Shown piece by piece: positions 1 to 9,174 of a stretch of DNA of 48,798 bases. The stretch covers positions 1-48,798 of the forward strand of contig DASVWG010000131.1 in assembly GCA_036389695.1 (NCBI GenBank). Reading direction: 5' to 3'. A program made the position numbers and the translations under genes. The notes below the pieces were generated by a model. That model made no database searches, was not told the DNA's origin, and saw only the letters and a program-made list of their open reading frames with translations. Position 1 is the stretch's first letter, and every line of letters begins with the position of its first letter. The DNA comes from JALZHR01 sp036389695. Lineage in GTDB: Bacteria > Acidobacteriota > Blastocatellia > Pyrinomonadales > Pyrinomonadaceae.

Positions 1-197
1 GCGCGTCCGCGCCAGACGCCCGACAAATTTCACGTCGTCCTGCCGCTCGCCGCCGTAAGCTGAAAGCGAGAAACGATAGCTTATCAGTCTCCAGCAACGG
101 CGCTTGAACTTCTCCGGATTATGTCTTCTAACACTGCGCGTTCTCATTTGACTTAGCAAAATTTAAAATAGAAACGCGTCGAAAACCGCCCGCGAAT
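1..197. other. Left edge, no supported gene
   Basis: This is the stretch downstream of nuoG. A minus-strand reading frame runs from an ATG at 147 off the window edge for 49 codons, but it has no Shine-Dalgarno sequence and no family I recognise. A plus-strand frame ends at a TGA at 61-63 and could be the tail of a convergent gene. Neither can be chosen from what is visible. nuoH does not follow nuoG here, because the visible residues do not resemble its amino terminus. Confidence 0.3.
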
Positions 198-2504
198 TTA
201 TCTGAGAACGACTGTATTCGGAACGGTTTCCTTATCGTCCAGACGGTCTTTGACGCCGACCGCCATTGCTTCCGCCATTTCTTCGATTCGCGGCGTGCCG
301 TCCAGATTAAACTGCACGAGCGGCGAAACCAGAAGGTTTTCCGGTTTCGGATTGCCGTGCGCCAGCAGGTGAAACTGCGGCGTTTTGCCGGTCATCGTCG
401 TCACCCGGTGCAGTTTATAACCGATGCGCGGCGTTTGCGTAAATTTTTCCGCCGTGTCGGGCATCGCTTCGACGCGATTGTTTAAAACGCTGATTTCATT
501 CGACAAATCGCGCTTTTGATGAATTTCGTGTTTCACCTGTACCGGCTTCGATTCGTCCTTCAAATCGGGATAACGCAAGCCCGCGTAAGGCGCGACAGTA
601 TCGGCAATCGATTTGAAAACGGCGGTCGAGGCGAAGCCGTAGCCGAAATCGACATCCATCTCGCGCGCAATTCGCGCCGTAATCATCCAATCGGTTTTCG
701 ATTGATGAAGCGGCTCGATTGCCTTGCGCACGCGCTGCACGAATCCGGTGTTGTTCGTAAAAGTTCCGTCAGATTCGGCAAAGCTCGCGGCGGGCAAAAT
801 CACGTCGGCGAATTCGGTCGTCGCCGTTTCAAAAAGCTCCTGCACGACGACGAAATCCTTGTCCGCCAGTAGTTTAGCGTTTTCGTCCGAAAGGCTTCCG
901 CCGATTAACAATGCTTTCGAGCTGCGCAAAACTTCTTCCAGCGATTTTCTGCCCGCCGTCATATCGTGCGCGCCGACCGAATTGTTATAAGCGGCAAGCG
1001 GATGAAGCAGCGCGCGGCGCGTGTCGGTCGAATAATTGCCGACCGAATTTGCCAGAACGGCTTGCGCTTCCGCCGACAAATCGCCGCCGAACATCACTAT
1101 AAAATCGCCTTCCGTTTCGCCGATTGTCTTCAGCATATCGTCAATCTGCGTCTGCTCGATGCCGAGCTTTGTCGCGATTTGTTCGGTCGCGGCGTCGGCG
1201 AAAGCGATTGCAAAAGCGTCGAGCGAATTCGGATTAACGTGCAGAAAATGAGTCGCTTTTTCGGCGAGACGAAGCGGCGTGTGATGCACGACAATCAATT
1301 TCGCGCCGCCGTTGCGCCGCGCCTGACGAATCTGTTTCGCCGTAAAAGTCTGTTCTTCTTCCGGGTCGCCGCCGATGAGCATAATCGTTCCGGCGTGACG
1401 AATTTCCTTGTGCGTGCAAAGCGGCGCACTCAGATTGTCGAAAATCGGCGCTAAATCGAAACCGTCCGAAACGGCGTAATTGTCCGTGCCCGCAACTTCT
1501 TTCGCAAAACGCTTGAGCGTGAAAATCGATTCGTTCGTCAAACGCGACGACGCGACGACGCCGACATTATTTCCGCTTTCTCTGAATTTATTCGCCACAA
1601 AACTGACCGCGTCGTCCCACGTCGCGGGAATCAGTCTGCCGCCTTTTTTGTAACGAATCAGCGGCGTTTTGATGCGGTCCGGATGATTGATAAATCCGTG
1701 CGCGAAACGAGCTTTGACGTCGAGAAACTCGCCGTTCAAGCCGTTGACGTAACGGTCGCGCGCCACGATACGGTGAATCTCGCCGCCGCGCGAGCCGATT
1801 GAAAGCTGCATCCCGTCCGAGCCGTAAACGTCCGTCGAGATGGTTTGGTCCATTTCCCACGGTCGCGTCTCGTGGCGGTAAACGCCGTCGAGCAGCGTTC
1901 CGGTCGGGCAGACTTCGATGCAGTTTCCGCACTGCGAGCAGTTCAGCCAGCCGCCGTAAGTTCCGATGACGGTGTTGACGCCGCGATTTCCGGCTACGAT
2001 GGCTTCTTCGCCCATCCACTCGTCGCAGACGCGCGTGCATCGCTTGCATAAAATACAGCGCTGCGGGTCGTTGGCGACAATCGGCGACAGGAATTTCTCG
2101 GGCGTGGCGTTTTTGCGCTCGGTAAAGCGCTCTTCCACGTCGCCCCAGTCGAAAATCATTTCCTGCAACTCGCACTCGCCGCCGCGGTCGCAGACGGGAC
2201 AGTCCAGCGGGTGATTCGCCAGCAGAAATTCGCCCATCGCGCGCTGCGCTTTTTCGATTTCTTCGCTTTGTGTGGTGACGACCATGCCGTCCGTGCAGGT
2301 AATCGTGCAGGACGTTTGCAGCTTCGGCATTTTTTCGATGCGCACCAGACACATCCGGCACGATGCCTGCAAAGCAAGGTCGCTGTAATAGCAGAACGAA
2401 GGAATCCCGAAGCCTTTCTCGCGGCAGACTTCGATCAGCTGCGCGCCTTTTTCGACCTCGAATTCCTGTCCGTTAATCGTAACTTTTATCAGTTCTTGAG
2501 ACAT
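198..2504 (-). CDS. nuoG: NADH-quinone oxidoreductase subunit G (NuoG)
   Basis: This is the 768-residue iron-sulfur subunit of the complex I peripheral arm, which passes electrons from NuoF towards NuoI and NuoB. The N-terminal 2Fe-2S ligands are Cys38, Cys49, Cys52 and Cys66. The His98/Cys102/Cys105/Cys111 set matches cluster N5 (HPLDCPVCDRGGEC). Two ferredoxin-like Cys quartets follow at 150-160 and 189-199. Residues after about 215 form the molybdopterin-oxidoreductase-like domain. The Cys motif for the extra N7 cluster, known in E. coli and Thermus, is not visible where expected (near DVYGSDGMQL), so this subunit probably lacks N7. The length is close to the Thermus Nqo3 type. It is the last nuo gene of the cluster, 24 bases after the thx gene. 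Confidence 0.97.
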   Translation of the reverse strand: MSQELIKVTINGQEFEVEKGAQLIEVCREKGFGIPSFCYYSDLALQASCRMCLVRIEKMPKLQTSCTITCTDGMVVTTQSEEIEKAQRAMGEFLLANHPLDCPVCDRGGECELQEMIFDWGDVEERFTERKNATPEKFLSPIVANDPQRCILCKRCTRVCDEWMGEEAIVAGNRGVNTVIGTYGGWLNCSQCGNCIEVCPTGTLLDGVYRHETRPWEMDQTISTDVYGSDGMQLSIGSRGGEIHRIVARDRYVNGLNGEFLDVKARFAHGFINHPDRIKTPLIRYKKGGRLIPATWDDAVSFVANKFRESGNNVGVVASSRLTNESIFTLKRFAKEVAGTDNYAVSDGFDLAPIFDNLSAPLCTHKEIRHAGTIMLIGGDPEEEQTFTAKQIRQARRNGGAKLIVVHHTPLRLAEKATHFLHVNPNSLDAFAIAFADAATEQIATKLGIEQTQIDDMLKTIGETEGDFIVMFGGDLSAEAQAVLANSVGNYSTDTRRALLHPLAAYNNSVGAHDMTAGRKSLEEVLRSSKALLIGGSLSDENAKLLADKDFVVVQELFETATTEFADVILPAASFAESDGTFTNNTGFVQRVRKAIEPLHQSKTDWMITARIAREMDVDFGYGFASTAVFKSIADTVAPYAGLRYPDLKDESKPVQVKHEIHQKRDLSNEISVLNNRVEAMPDTAEKFTQTPRIGYKLHRVTTMTGKTPQFHLLAHGNPKPENLLVSPLVQFNLDGTPRIEEMAEAMAVGVKDRLDDKETVPNTVVLR

Positions 2505-2528
2505 CGTAAATAGTTTTAATAAAAGATT

Positions 2529-2657
2529 TTATGCTTCTTTCTGTTCTTTTTTATTGTCAGCCGCCTGCGCTTTCTTTACTTTCGGTTTCGGACGTGATTT
2601 GCCAAAACTGCTGGCAAAAATTTTTCCGCGTCGTGTTCTTTTATCGCCTTTTCCCAT
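2529..2657 (-). CDS. 30S ribosomal protein Thx-like small basic protein
   Basis: This 42-residue, strongly basic ORF begins MGKGDKRTRRGKIFASSFGK and continues SRPKPKVKKAQ, ending in a charged tail. The amino end matches the Thx family (bTHX), a small peptide of the 30S head known from Thermus and Bacteroidota, whose members typically start MGKGDKKTRRGKI. A GGAG Shine-Dalgarno sequence lies at 2667-2670, ten bases before the ATG. The gene sits between nuoF and nuoG, with 21 and 24 base gaps, so it is probably co-transcribed with the respiratory genes. That is an odd location for a ribosomal protein. The family call comes from the motif alone, and the acidic/amide C-terminal tail is longer than I expect. 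Confidence 0.8.
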   Translation of the reverse strand: MGKGDKRTRRGKIFASSFGKSRPKPKVKKAQAADNKKEQKEA

Positions 2658-2678
2658 TTTTATTCACTCCTTAAATAT

Positions 2679-4001
<1,323 letters not shown>

Positions 4002-4016
4002 ACAGTTTCTTACTGT

Positions 4017-4538
4017 CTAACTTTTCTTGTAATACTCCGGAAAAATCTCGAAAACTTTACCGTAAATATCTTCTCGCTTGATGGTCGCCGGTTTGTAATA
4101 ACGACTGTCGTTGCTGTGCGGGCGATTATCGCCCATCAGAAAATATTCGTTTTCGGGAATGACGATTGCCCGAAAGTTTTTCCTCGCGTCTTTTTCATCT
4201 ACAAACTTTTCAAAAGGCTCGTCTAATAATTTATCGTCGATATAAATTTTATTATCTTTGATTTCCAGCTTTTCGTTCGGCAAACCGATGACGCGCATGA
4301 CATATCGAACATCGCCGCTTTCGCCGGATATTTTCTTTGTTTCTTCCGGCGCCTGGAAAACGACGATATCAAATCGCTTAATCGGCTCGGATTTGTCGGC
4401 AAAAGGATTGACGGTAAATGCGTCGCCGATATTTAAAGCCGGCGACATATTCTCCGTCGTCACTTTATAACCGAATCCTTTACAGCCAGTTGCCAAACAA
4501 CAGAAAGCTAAAATTGCGCAAACGAGAAAAGCCCGCAT
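4017..4538 (-). CDS. Signal peptidase I-like lipoprotein lacking catalytic dyad
   Basis: This 173-residue protein has the S26 signal peptidase I fold signature, including the box E motif MGDNRPHSNDSRYY and the YV-RVIGLP region. Both catalytic residues appear lost. The active-site box reads ENMSPALNIGD, where active enzymes have G-S-M-x-P, so the nucleophilic Ser is Asn. The general-base box reads RYVMRVIGLP, where YVKR or YIKR is usual, so the Lys is Met. The N terminus is hydrophobic and ends LATGC, a lipobox-like site, suggesting a lipid-anchored protein instead of the usual transmembrane anchor. It starts one base after the nuoE stop and ends 15 bases before nuoF, implying translational coupling. 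I infer a structural or binding role, not proteolysis. Confidence 0.85.
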   Translation of the reverse strand: MRAFLVCAILAFCCLATGCKGFGYKVTTENMSPALNIGDAFTVNPFADKSEPIKRFDIVVFQAPEETKKISGESGDVRYVMRVIGLPNEKLEIKDNKIYIDDKLLDEPFEKFVDEKDARKNFRAIVIPENEYFLMGDNRPHSNDSRYYKPATIKREDIYGKVFEIFPEYYKKS

Positions 4539-4539
4539 T

Positions 4540-5073
4540 TTAATCCAGCGAATCGAGAATTTTATCGACCTTTTCGGGCGTCAAATTCTCGTAATAATCA
4601 AACCCAATCTGCATCATCGGCGCGGTTCCGCAGCTGCCCAGACATTCGACCAGCGACACCGTAAATTTTTTATCTTCAGTCGTTTCGCCCGCGTGGATGC
4701 CGAGTTTGTGACAAATATGGTCGGTGATTTCCGGCTCGCCCATAATCTTGCACGAGAGCGTTTTGCAGATTTGGATGTGATGACGACCGACGGGACGCAA
4801 GTTGAACATCGAGTAAAATGTCGCCGTTTCCCAGACGTCCGTCACTTCCAAATCCAAAAACTTCGCCAGAAAATTCACGCCCGCGTTATCAATCCAGCCG
4901 CGCTCGCGCTGGACGACGAGCAGCAGCAGCGGAATCAGCGCCGAACGCTTTCTTTCCGGCGGATATTTCTGCAAATGCGCGCGCATTTCTTCGATAATTT
5001 CGGGCGAAAATTCCGCCACTTCTTCGGTATATTCGACCTGATTTGTAAAATCTGTCGGAACTGCTGTTGCCAT
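4540..5073 (-). CDS. nuoE: NADH-quinone oxidoreductase subunit E (NuoE)
   Basis: This 177-residue thioredoxin-like 2Fe-2S subunit carries the N1a cluster and pairs with NuoF. The cluster ligands are seen as CKTLSC (C-x4-C) and, about 35 residues later, ECLGSCG (C-x3-C). The helical N-terminal segment and the motif VWETATFYSMFNLRP are typical. It is followed one base after its stop by the signal-peptidase-like gene and preceded by the TonB-like gene 12 bases upstream. There is no clear Shine-Dalgarno sequence, which fits translation coupled to the upstream gene. Confidence 0.96.
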   Translation of the reverse strand: MATAVPTDFTNQVEYTEEVAEFSPEIIEEMRAHLQKYPPERKRSALIPLLLLVVQRERGWIDNAGVNFLAKFLDLEVTDVWETATFYSMFNLRPVGRHHIQICKTLSCKIMGEPEITDHICHKLGIHAGETTEDKKFTVSLVECLGSCGTAPMMQIGFDYYENLTPEKVDKILDSLD

Positions 5074-5085
5074 AATTTCTAAAAT

Positions 5086-5889
5086 TTATTGTGCGACAAA
5101 ATTATAAACGATAATGCCCGTAACTTTCACCGGCGTGCCCGAAAGCAATGTCGGTCTGAATTTCGCCTGTCGCGCGGCGCCGACCGCGGCTTGCTGCAAA
5201 AGCGGATGACCGCCCGCCGCGCTCGCCGAGATAACGTTTCCGTTTTCGTCAATCGTCACCTGCACCGGCACGGTTCCGGCGGCGCGCACCGCTTTGGCTG
5301 CCGGCGGATAATTCGGTTTCGGCAGGATGACGGCGCTGGCGTTGACGACGCCTTTCGAGATGATTTTCGGAACACGACGCGGCGTCTGCGTCGGTTTCGG
5401 CGGCGGCGGCAGCTCGTCATTACCGGTGACCGGAAGATTCTCCGTTCTGGGCGGCGGGTTGATATTTTCACTTCCGAGCCTGGTTCCTACTATCCAGCGC
5501 GTACCCGCCTGTTGAACCGCATAAATTTGTCTCGGGCTTCCTTTCACCATCGGAACAAGCGCCGACAAAACGCCGTCTTCGGCATCCGCGCAAACAACTA
5601 CATAACTGTCTTTTGATTGTTTGAAACCGGGTTTGGTGACGGTCAGGTTATATCTGCCTTCAGGCAGTTTAGCGAAATACGGCGTTCCGTTTCGCATGAC
5701 GGAACGATAGAGCCGCTTGCTTTTGACGTTTACCGCCGAGGCGCGCGCGCCTTTAATCAGAATGCCGTTTTTTAATTCCGTCTCGACTTCCAAAGCACAC
5801 GAAGCCCTTTGCGCGAAAGCGGTTACGACGCTTAAAAAAACAATCGAAAGAACCAGTAAAGCAAGTTTTGGCAGATTACTTTTCAGCAT
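5086..5889 (-). CDS. TonB-domain secreted protein with carboxypeptidase-like N-domain
   Basis: This 267-residue exported protein has a hydrophobic signal segment ending near AFAQ. A domain at about 30-110 resembles carboxypeptidase-regulatory-like folds (LPEGRYNLTVTKPGF). A proline-rich linker (PPPPKPTQTP) follows, and then a C-terminal TonB domain (PNYPPAAKAVRAAGTVPVQV, IDENGNV, AARQAKFRPT). I chose the ATG at 5889 because AGAGGA stands 7-12 bases upstream; an ATG at 5904 would add five residues. The N-terminal segment looks cleavable, which would leave it periplasmic and unlike classical membrane-anchored TonB. It lies between nuoD and nuoE with short gaps, so it is probably co-expressed with complex I. 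Its function there is unknown. Confidence 0.85.
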   Translation of the reverse strand: MLKSNLPKLALLVLSIVFLSVVTAFAQRASCALEVETELKNGILIKGARASAVNVKSKRLYRSVMRNGTPYFAKLPEGRYNLTVTKPGFKQSKDSYVVVCADAEDGVLSALVPMVKGSPRQIYAVQQAGTRWIVGTRLGSENINPPPRTENLPVTGNDELPPPPKPTQTPRRVPKIISKGVVNASAVILPKPNYPPAAKAVRAAGTVPVQVTIDENGNVISASAAGGHPLLQQAAVGAARQAKFRPTLLSGTPVKVTGIIVYNFVAQ

Positions 5890-5915
5890 TTTATCCTCTT
5901 TCATTTACCGGAAAG

Positions 5916-7136
5916 CTAGCGGTCAATTTCTCCCAGCACAATATCGAGCGAGCCGATAATCGCCACGACGTCGGCGACCATTTCGCCTTCGCTCATCGCG
6001 GGCAGCGCCGAAAGATTGACGAAGCTCGGACCGCGAAAATGAACTCTGTCCGGCTTCGGTCCGCCGTTTGAGCGCATATAGCAGCCGAGCTCGCCTTTTG
6101 AGCCTTCGATAGCGTGATAAACTTCGCCTTCGGGAACGTTAAAGCCTTCAGCCACAATCAGAAAATGGTGAATCAGCGAATCCATATGCGTCCGCATATC
6201 GTTGCGGTCGGGCAAAACGACTTTCGGCGCGTCGGCTTTCGTCGGTCCCGGTTTTAATCTTTCCAGCGCCTGCCGGACGATTTTATATGATTCGTAAAGC
6301 TCGCGCATGCGCACGCGGAAACGCGCCCAGACGTCGCAGTCGTGTTCGACCGGAATTTCAAAATCATATGTTTCGTAGCCCGAATACGGATTGGCGCGGC
6401 GCAAATCCATCTCGACGCCGCTGCCGCGCAGGCACGGTCCGGTCAAGCCCCAGTCAATCGCGTCTTCGCGGCTGATGTAGCCGATGTCTTTCGTGCGGCT
6501 CTGCCAGAGCGTGTTGCCGGAAACGAGCGTTTCAAACTGCGCCAGAGCGTCCGGAAAATCATCGAGAAACTGCTTGCAGCGACGGTCGAATCCGGCGGGC
6601 AAATCCATCATCAAGCCGCCGATGCGAAAATAGCTCGGCGTCATTCGTCCGCCCGAAGCAGCTTCAATCAGATTCAGAATTTTTTCGCGCTGGCGGAAGC
6701 AGTAAAAGAAAACGCTCATCGCGCCGATGTCGAGCGCGTGCGTGCCGAGCCAGACCATATGCGACGCGATGCGCTGCAATTCGCAAAACAGCACGCGGAT
6801 AATCTGCGCGCGTTCGGGAATCTCGATTTGCAGAAGCTTTTCCGCCGCCATCACGTAGGCGAGATTGTTTCCCAAAGGATTCAGATAATCCATCCGGTCG
6901 GTGATGACGATGCCTTGCTGGTATTTTTTATACTCGAAAAGCTTCTCCATGCCCGTGTGCAGGTAGCCGATGTCGGGAATGGCGCGGACGACCATCTCGC
7001 CGTCCAGCACGAGTTCGAGCCGCAGAACGCCGTGCGTCGAAGGATGCTGCGGTCCCATCGAAATCGTCATCTGCGATTCCAAAGGCTGGTCTAAAACTTC
7101 AAATTGACCCGGTAAATTTTCAGTAGCAATGCTCAT
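5916..7136 (-). CDS. nuoD: NADH-quinone oxidoreductase subunit D (NuoD)
   Basis: This 406-residue 49-kDa-type subunit forms the quinone site with NuoB. It shows GPQHPSTHGVLRL near residue 28, with the His of the HPSTHG quinone-site loop, the conserved GPCLRGSGVEMDLR segment, and a C terminus ending DIVLGEIDR, as in the family. It is encoded separately from NuoC, unlike the fused NuoCD of E. coli. An 82-base spacer filled with an inverted short-word repeat separates it from nuoC. Confidence 0.97.
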   Translation of the reverse strand: MSIATENLPGQFEVLDQPLESQMTISMGPQHPSTHGVLRLELVLDGEMVVRAIPDIGYLHTGMEKLFEYKKYQQGIVITDRMDYLNPLGNNLAYVMAAEKLLQIEIPERAQIIRVLFCELQRIASHMVWLGTHALDIGAMSVFFYCFRQREKILNLIEAASGGRMTPSYFRIGGLMMDLPAGFDRRCKQFLDDFPDALAQFETLVSGNTLWQSRTKDIGYISREDAIDWGLTGPCLRGSGVEMDLRRANPYSGYETYDFEIPVEHDCDVWARFRVRMRELYESYKIVRQALERLKPGPTKADAPKVVLPDRNDMRTHMDSLIHHFLIVAEGFNVPEGEVYHAIEGSKGELGCYMRSNGGPKPDRVHFRGPSFVNLSALPAMSEGEMVADVVAIIGSLDIVLGEIDR

Positions 7137-7138
7137 AA

Positions 7139-7213
7139 TTTCGTGAATCGTGAATCGTAAATCGTGAATCGGTTTTTGTCTCTGTTTACGATTTTCGATT
7201 CACGATTCACGCC
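7139..7213. repeat. Short-word inverted repeat between nuoC and nuoD
   Basis: The word CGTGAATC, with variant CGTAAATC, is repeated in tandem on the left arm, and its reverse complement is repeated on the right arm (GATTCACG). Together they can form a long stem inside the nuo transcript. The same words recur at 42186-42274. Confidence 0.85.
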
Positions 7214-7218
7214 TCGCT

Positions 7219-7698
7219 TTAAGTCAAGCTATATGGCTCATATCCGCGCAGCGGGTAATCTTTGCGCAGCGCGTGACCGTCGAAATCCGACGGCAGCAAA
7301 ATTCTATCCAGATTCGGATGACCGTCGAAAATCACGCCGAACAAATCGAAGGTCTCGCGCTCGTGCCAGTTTGCCGTGCGCCAGACGGTCGTCACGGTCG
7401 GAACGTTCGGCGCGTCTTCGGAAAGCAAAACTTTCAGGCGCAGGCGGCTGTGATGAACGGTCGAAAACAGATGATAATTGACCTCGAAACGCGGGTCTTC
7501 TTCCGCGCCGCGGTCCGCGCCGCAGATGTCTGCCAAAAGGTCGAAATCGTGCGCCCGTTTTAAAAAACGGCAGACGTTCTCGATAGCTTCGCGCGGCACG
7601 TAAACGCTGACTTCGCCGAAAGCGTCTTTGAAATCGGCGACCCACGCCGGATTTTCGGCTTTCAGTTTTTCGACGTATCCAAGCAGTTGTTCGGACAT
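7219..7698 (-). CDS. nuoC: NADH-quinone oxidoreductase subunit C (NuoC)
   Basis: This 159-residue 30-kDa-type subunit of the peripheral arm has the conserved stretch ANWHERETFDLFGVIFDGHP followed by LDRILLPSDFDGHALRKDYP, the family signature near the C terminus. It has no enzymatic cofactor and bridges NuoD and NuoB/NuoI in the complex. The N-terminal half is more variable, as expected. No strong ribosome binding site is visible before the ATG at 7698. Upstream, toward nuoB, is a terminator-like hairpin. Confidence 0.95.
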   Translation of the reverse strand: MSEQLLGYVEKLKAENPAWVADFKDAFGEVSVYVPREAIENVCRFLKRAHDFDLLADICGADRGAEEDPRFEVNYHLFSTVHHSRLRLKVLLSEDAPNVPTVTTVWRTANWHERETFDLFGVIFDGHPNLDRILLPSDFDGHALRKDYPLRGYEPYSLT

Positions 7699-7713
7699 AT
7701 TTTATAAATATAC

Positions 7714-7752
7714 AAAAAGAGGCGGTGAAGTTTTCCTGAAATCTTTCACCGC
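7714..7752 (-). terminator. Terminator-like hairpin between nuoB and nuoC
   Basis: On the minus strand, stem GCGGTGAA pairs with TTCACCGC (arms at 7745-7752 and 7722-7729), followed by CTC and a run of five T (7718-7714). This is the layout of an intrinsic terminator, but it lies inside the operon, so partial attenuation or mRNA processing is more likely than a full stop. Confidence 0.6.
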
Positions 7753-7769
7753 TTCATTTAATCTTTTTA

Positions 7770-8402
7770 CTACGAAGATTTTCTCCGCTCGTGTTTTGAC
7801 GGAATCGTATACGGGCGCGTGTCGGCGCGTTTCGAACCGGTTATCGATTCGCTGCCCATCGTCACCGGCAGAGTGCCGGGCACGAGCGACTGGCGCGATT
7901 CTTCTTCGAACGTATCGCGGCGGTCTTTGACAGATTCCTTCATAATCTTGTCCTGCAGCATCATAATCGCGTGAACAAGCATCTCGGGGCGCGGCGGGCA
8001 GCCCGGCACATAAATGTCGACCGGAACGATTTTGTCAACGCCCTGCACAATCGCGTAATTATCGAAAACGCCGCCCGAAGTAGCGCACGCGCCCATCGAG
8101 ATAACCCATTTCGGCTCAGGCATCTGGTCGTAAATGCGTCTTAAAACCGGAGCCATTTTGCGCGAGACGCGCCCGGAAACAATCATCACGTCAGCCTGTC
8201 GCGGCGAGGCGCGAAACGTCTCCGCGCCGAAACGCGAAAGGTCATTTCTGGCTGAAACCGTGTTCATCATCTCAATCGCGCAGCAAGCCAAGCCGAACGT
8301 CGCCGGCCAGAGCGAGGATTTTCTCGCCCAGTTGACGACCGCGTCGAGCTTGACCGTCAGAACGTCAGGTAACGATTCAAAAAGTGTATTCTCTAAACCC
8401 AT
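7770..8402 (-). CDS. nuoB: NADH-quinone oxidoreductase subunit B (NuoB)
   Basis: This 210-residue subunit holds terminal cluster N2 and donates electrons to quinone. The cluster ligands are the adjacent Cys40-Cys41 in FGLACCAIEMM, the Cys of SMGACATSGG, and the Cys of YVPGCPPRPE. The C-terminal extension after about residue 160 (KESVKDRRDTFEEESRQS and onward) is longer than in minimal family members and is charged. The GGAG Shine-Dalgarno sequence about eight bases upstream supports the ATG at 8402. It follows nuoA by 24 bases. Confidence 0.97.
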   Translation of the reverse strand: MGLENTLFESLPDVLTVKLDAVVNWARKSSLWPATFGLACCAIEMMNTVSARNDLSRFGAETFRASPRQADVMIVSGRVSRKMAPVLRRIYDQMPEPKWVISMGACATSGGVFDNYAIVQGVDKIVPVDIYVPGCPPRPEMLVHAIMMLQDKIMKESVKDRRDTFEEESRQSLVPGTLPVTMGSESITGSKRADTRPYTIPSKHERRKSS

Positions 8403-8426
8403 TTTTCAACTCCAAATTCTCAAGCT

Positions 8427-8912
8427 TCAAGCGGCGCGTTTTTCCTGCTGCATCGTGCGCGCCCTTTTACCGGCGGCGATGATCGCGCGGGCTTCGGCGC
8501 GAGCCTCGGAACGCGCTTGCAGACTCCAGTCAAACACGCCTTTTTTCCAAATATAAACGAGACCTGCAATGAGCGTCGCGATAAAAACCATCACTTCGAC
8601 AAAAGCAATCGTGCCGTAAGAAACGTTTTCGCCCAGAATGCTTTTGAAAGCGACCGCAAAAGGAATCAAAAACAAAACCTCGATGTCGAACAGCAGAAAC
8701 GCCACCGCCACCGTGTAAAATTTGACCGAAAAGCGGTCGTGCGCCGAACCGACCGGGTCTTTGCCGCATTCGTAAGGCATCAATTTCGTCGCCGTTCTTT
8801 TGCGCGGTCCGATTAGCTGCGTGACCAGAATCTGGCTCGCCGCGAAACCCGCCGCCACGACAAACATGACGACAATCGGAAGATACGCTCCAATATCAAA
8901 TAAAGATGACAT
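8427..8912 (-). CDS. nuoA: NADH-quinone oxidoreductase subunit A (NuoA)
   Basis: This 161-residue membrane subunit of complex I has three hydrophobic segments, at about residues 8-28, 70-90 and 97-118. The conserved loop KLMPYECGKDPVGSAHDRFS contains the quinone-channel Cys, and FYTVAVAFLLFDIEVLFLIP is the classic second helix. The C-terminal arginine/alanine-rich tail of about 35 residues is longer than usual. GAGGAG lies just before the ATG. It is the first gene of the nuo cluster, and the upstream 262 bases separate it from a divergent plus-strand gene. Confidence 0.95.
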   Translation of the reverse strand: MSSLFDIGAYLPIVVMFVVAAGFAASQILVTQLIGPRKRTATKLMPYECGKDPVGSAHDRFSVKFYTVAVAFLLFDIEVLFLIPFAVAFKSILGENVSYGTIAFVEVMVFIATLIAGLVYIWKKGVFDWSLQARSEARAEARAIIAAGKRARTMQQEKRAA

Positions 8913-8992
8913 TTAGATTCTCCTCAATCCTCTTTTGTTGCTCCCAAAACGCGCCGAACAGACGATAAATTCTCGTCAAAAACAGCTTGAGA

Positions 8993-9001
8993 ATTATGGC
9001 A
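8993..9001 (-). promoter_or_regulatory. Possible extended -10 promoter of the nuo cluster
   Basis: The minus strand reads TGCCATAAT at 9001-8993, an extended -10 (TGn plus CATAAT) about 80 bases before the nuoA start. No good -35 is seen; the nearest, TTAACT, matches poorly. This is the best candidate in the gap, but weak. Confidence 0.3.
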
Positions 9002-9025
9002 CAAGTTAATCGTAAGTTAAGGTAA

Positions 9026-9120
9026 GTCGAGAGTCAAGAGTCGAGAGTCGAGAGTCGCAAATCACATATCAGGAAACAATTTTCAGACTCTCGACTCTCG
9101 ACTCTCGACGCTTGACTCTC
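9026..9120. repeat. Short-word inverted repeat (GAGAGTC word)
   Basis: The left arm at 9026-9057 repeats GAGAGTC/AAGAGTC, and the right arm at about 9085-9120 repeats the complement GACTCTC with the same single variant (GACGCTTGACTCTC). The arms would pair over about 30 bases around a 27-base loop. It lies between the divergent nuoA and the plus-strand gene at 9175. Confidence 0.85.
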
Positions 9121-9174
9121 ATTTATTCGTTGACCGTCCATAAACGCTTATGTTACTTTCATAAAGGACGCTGA

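Noticed and set aside
1..147. nuoH start after nuoG
   Set aside because: The partial frame has no hydrophobic segment and no NuoH-like residues.
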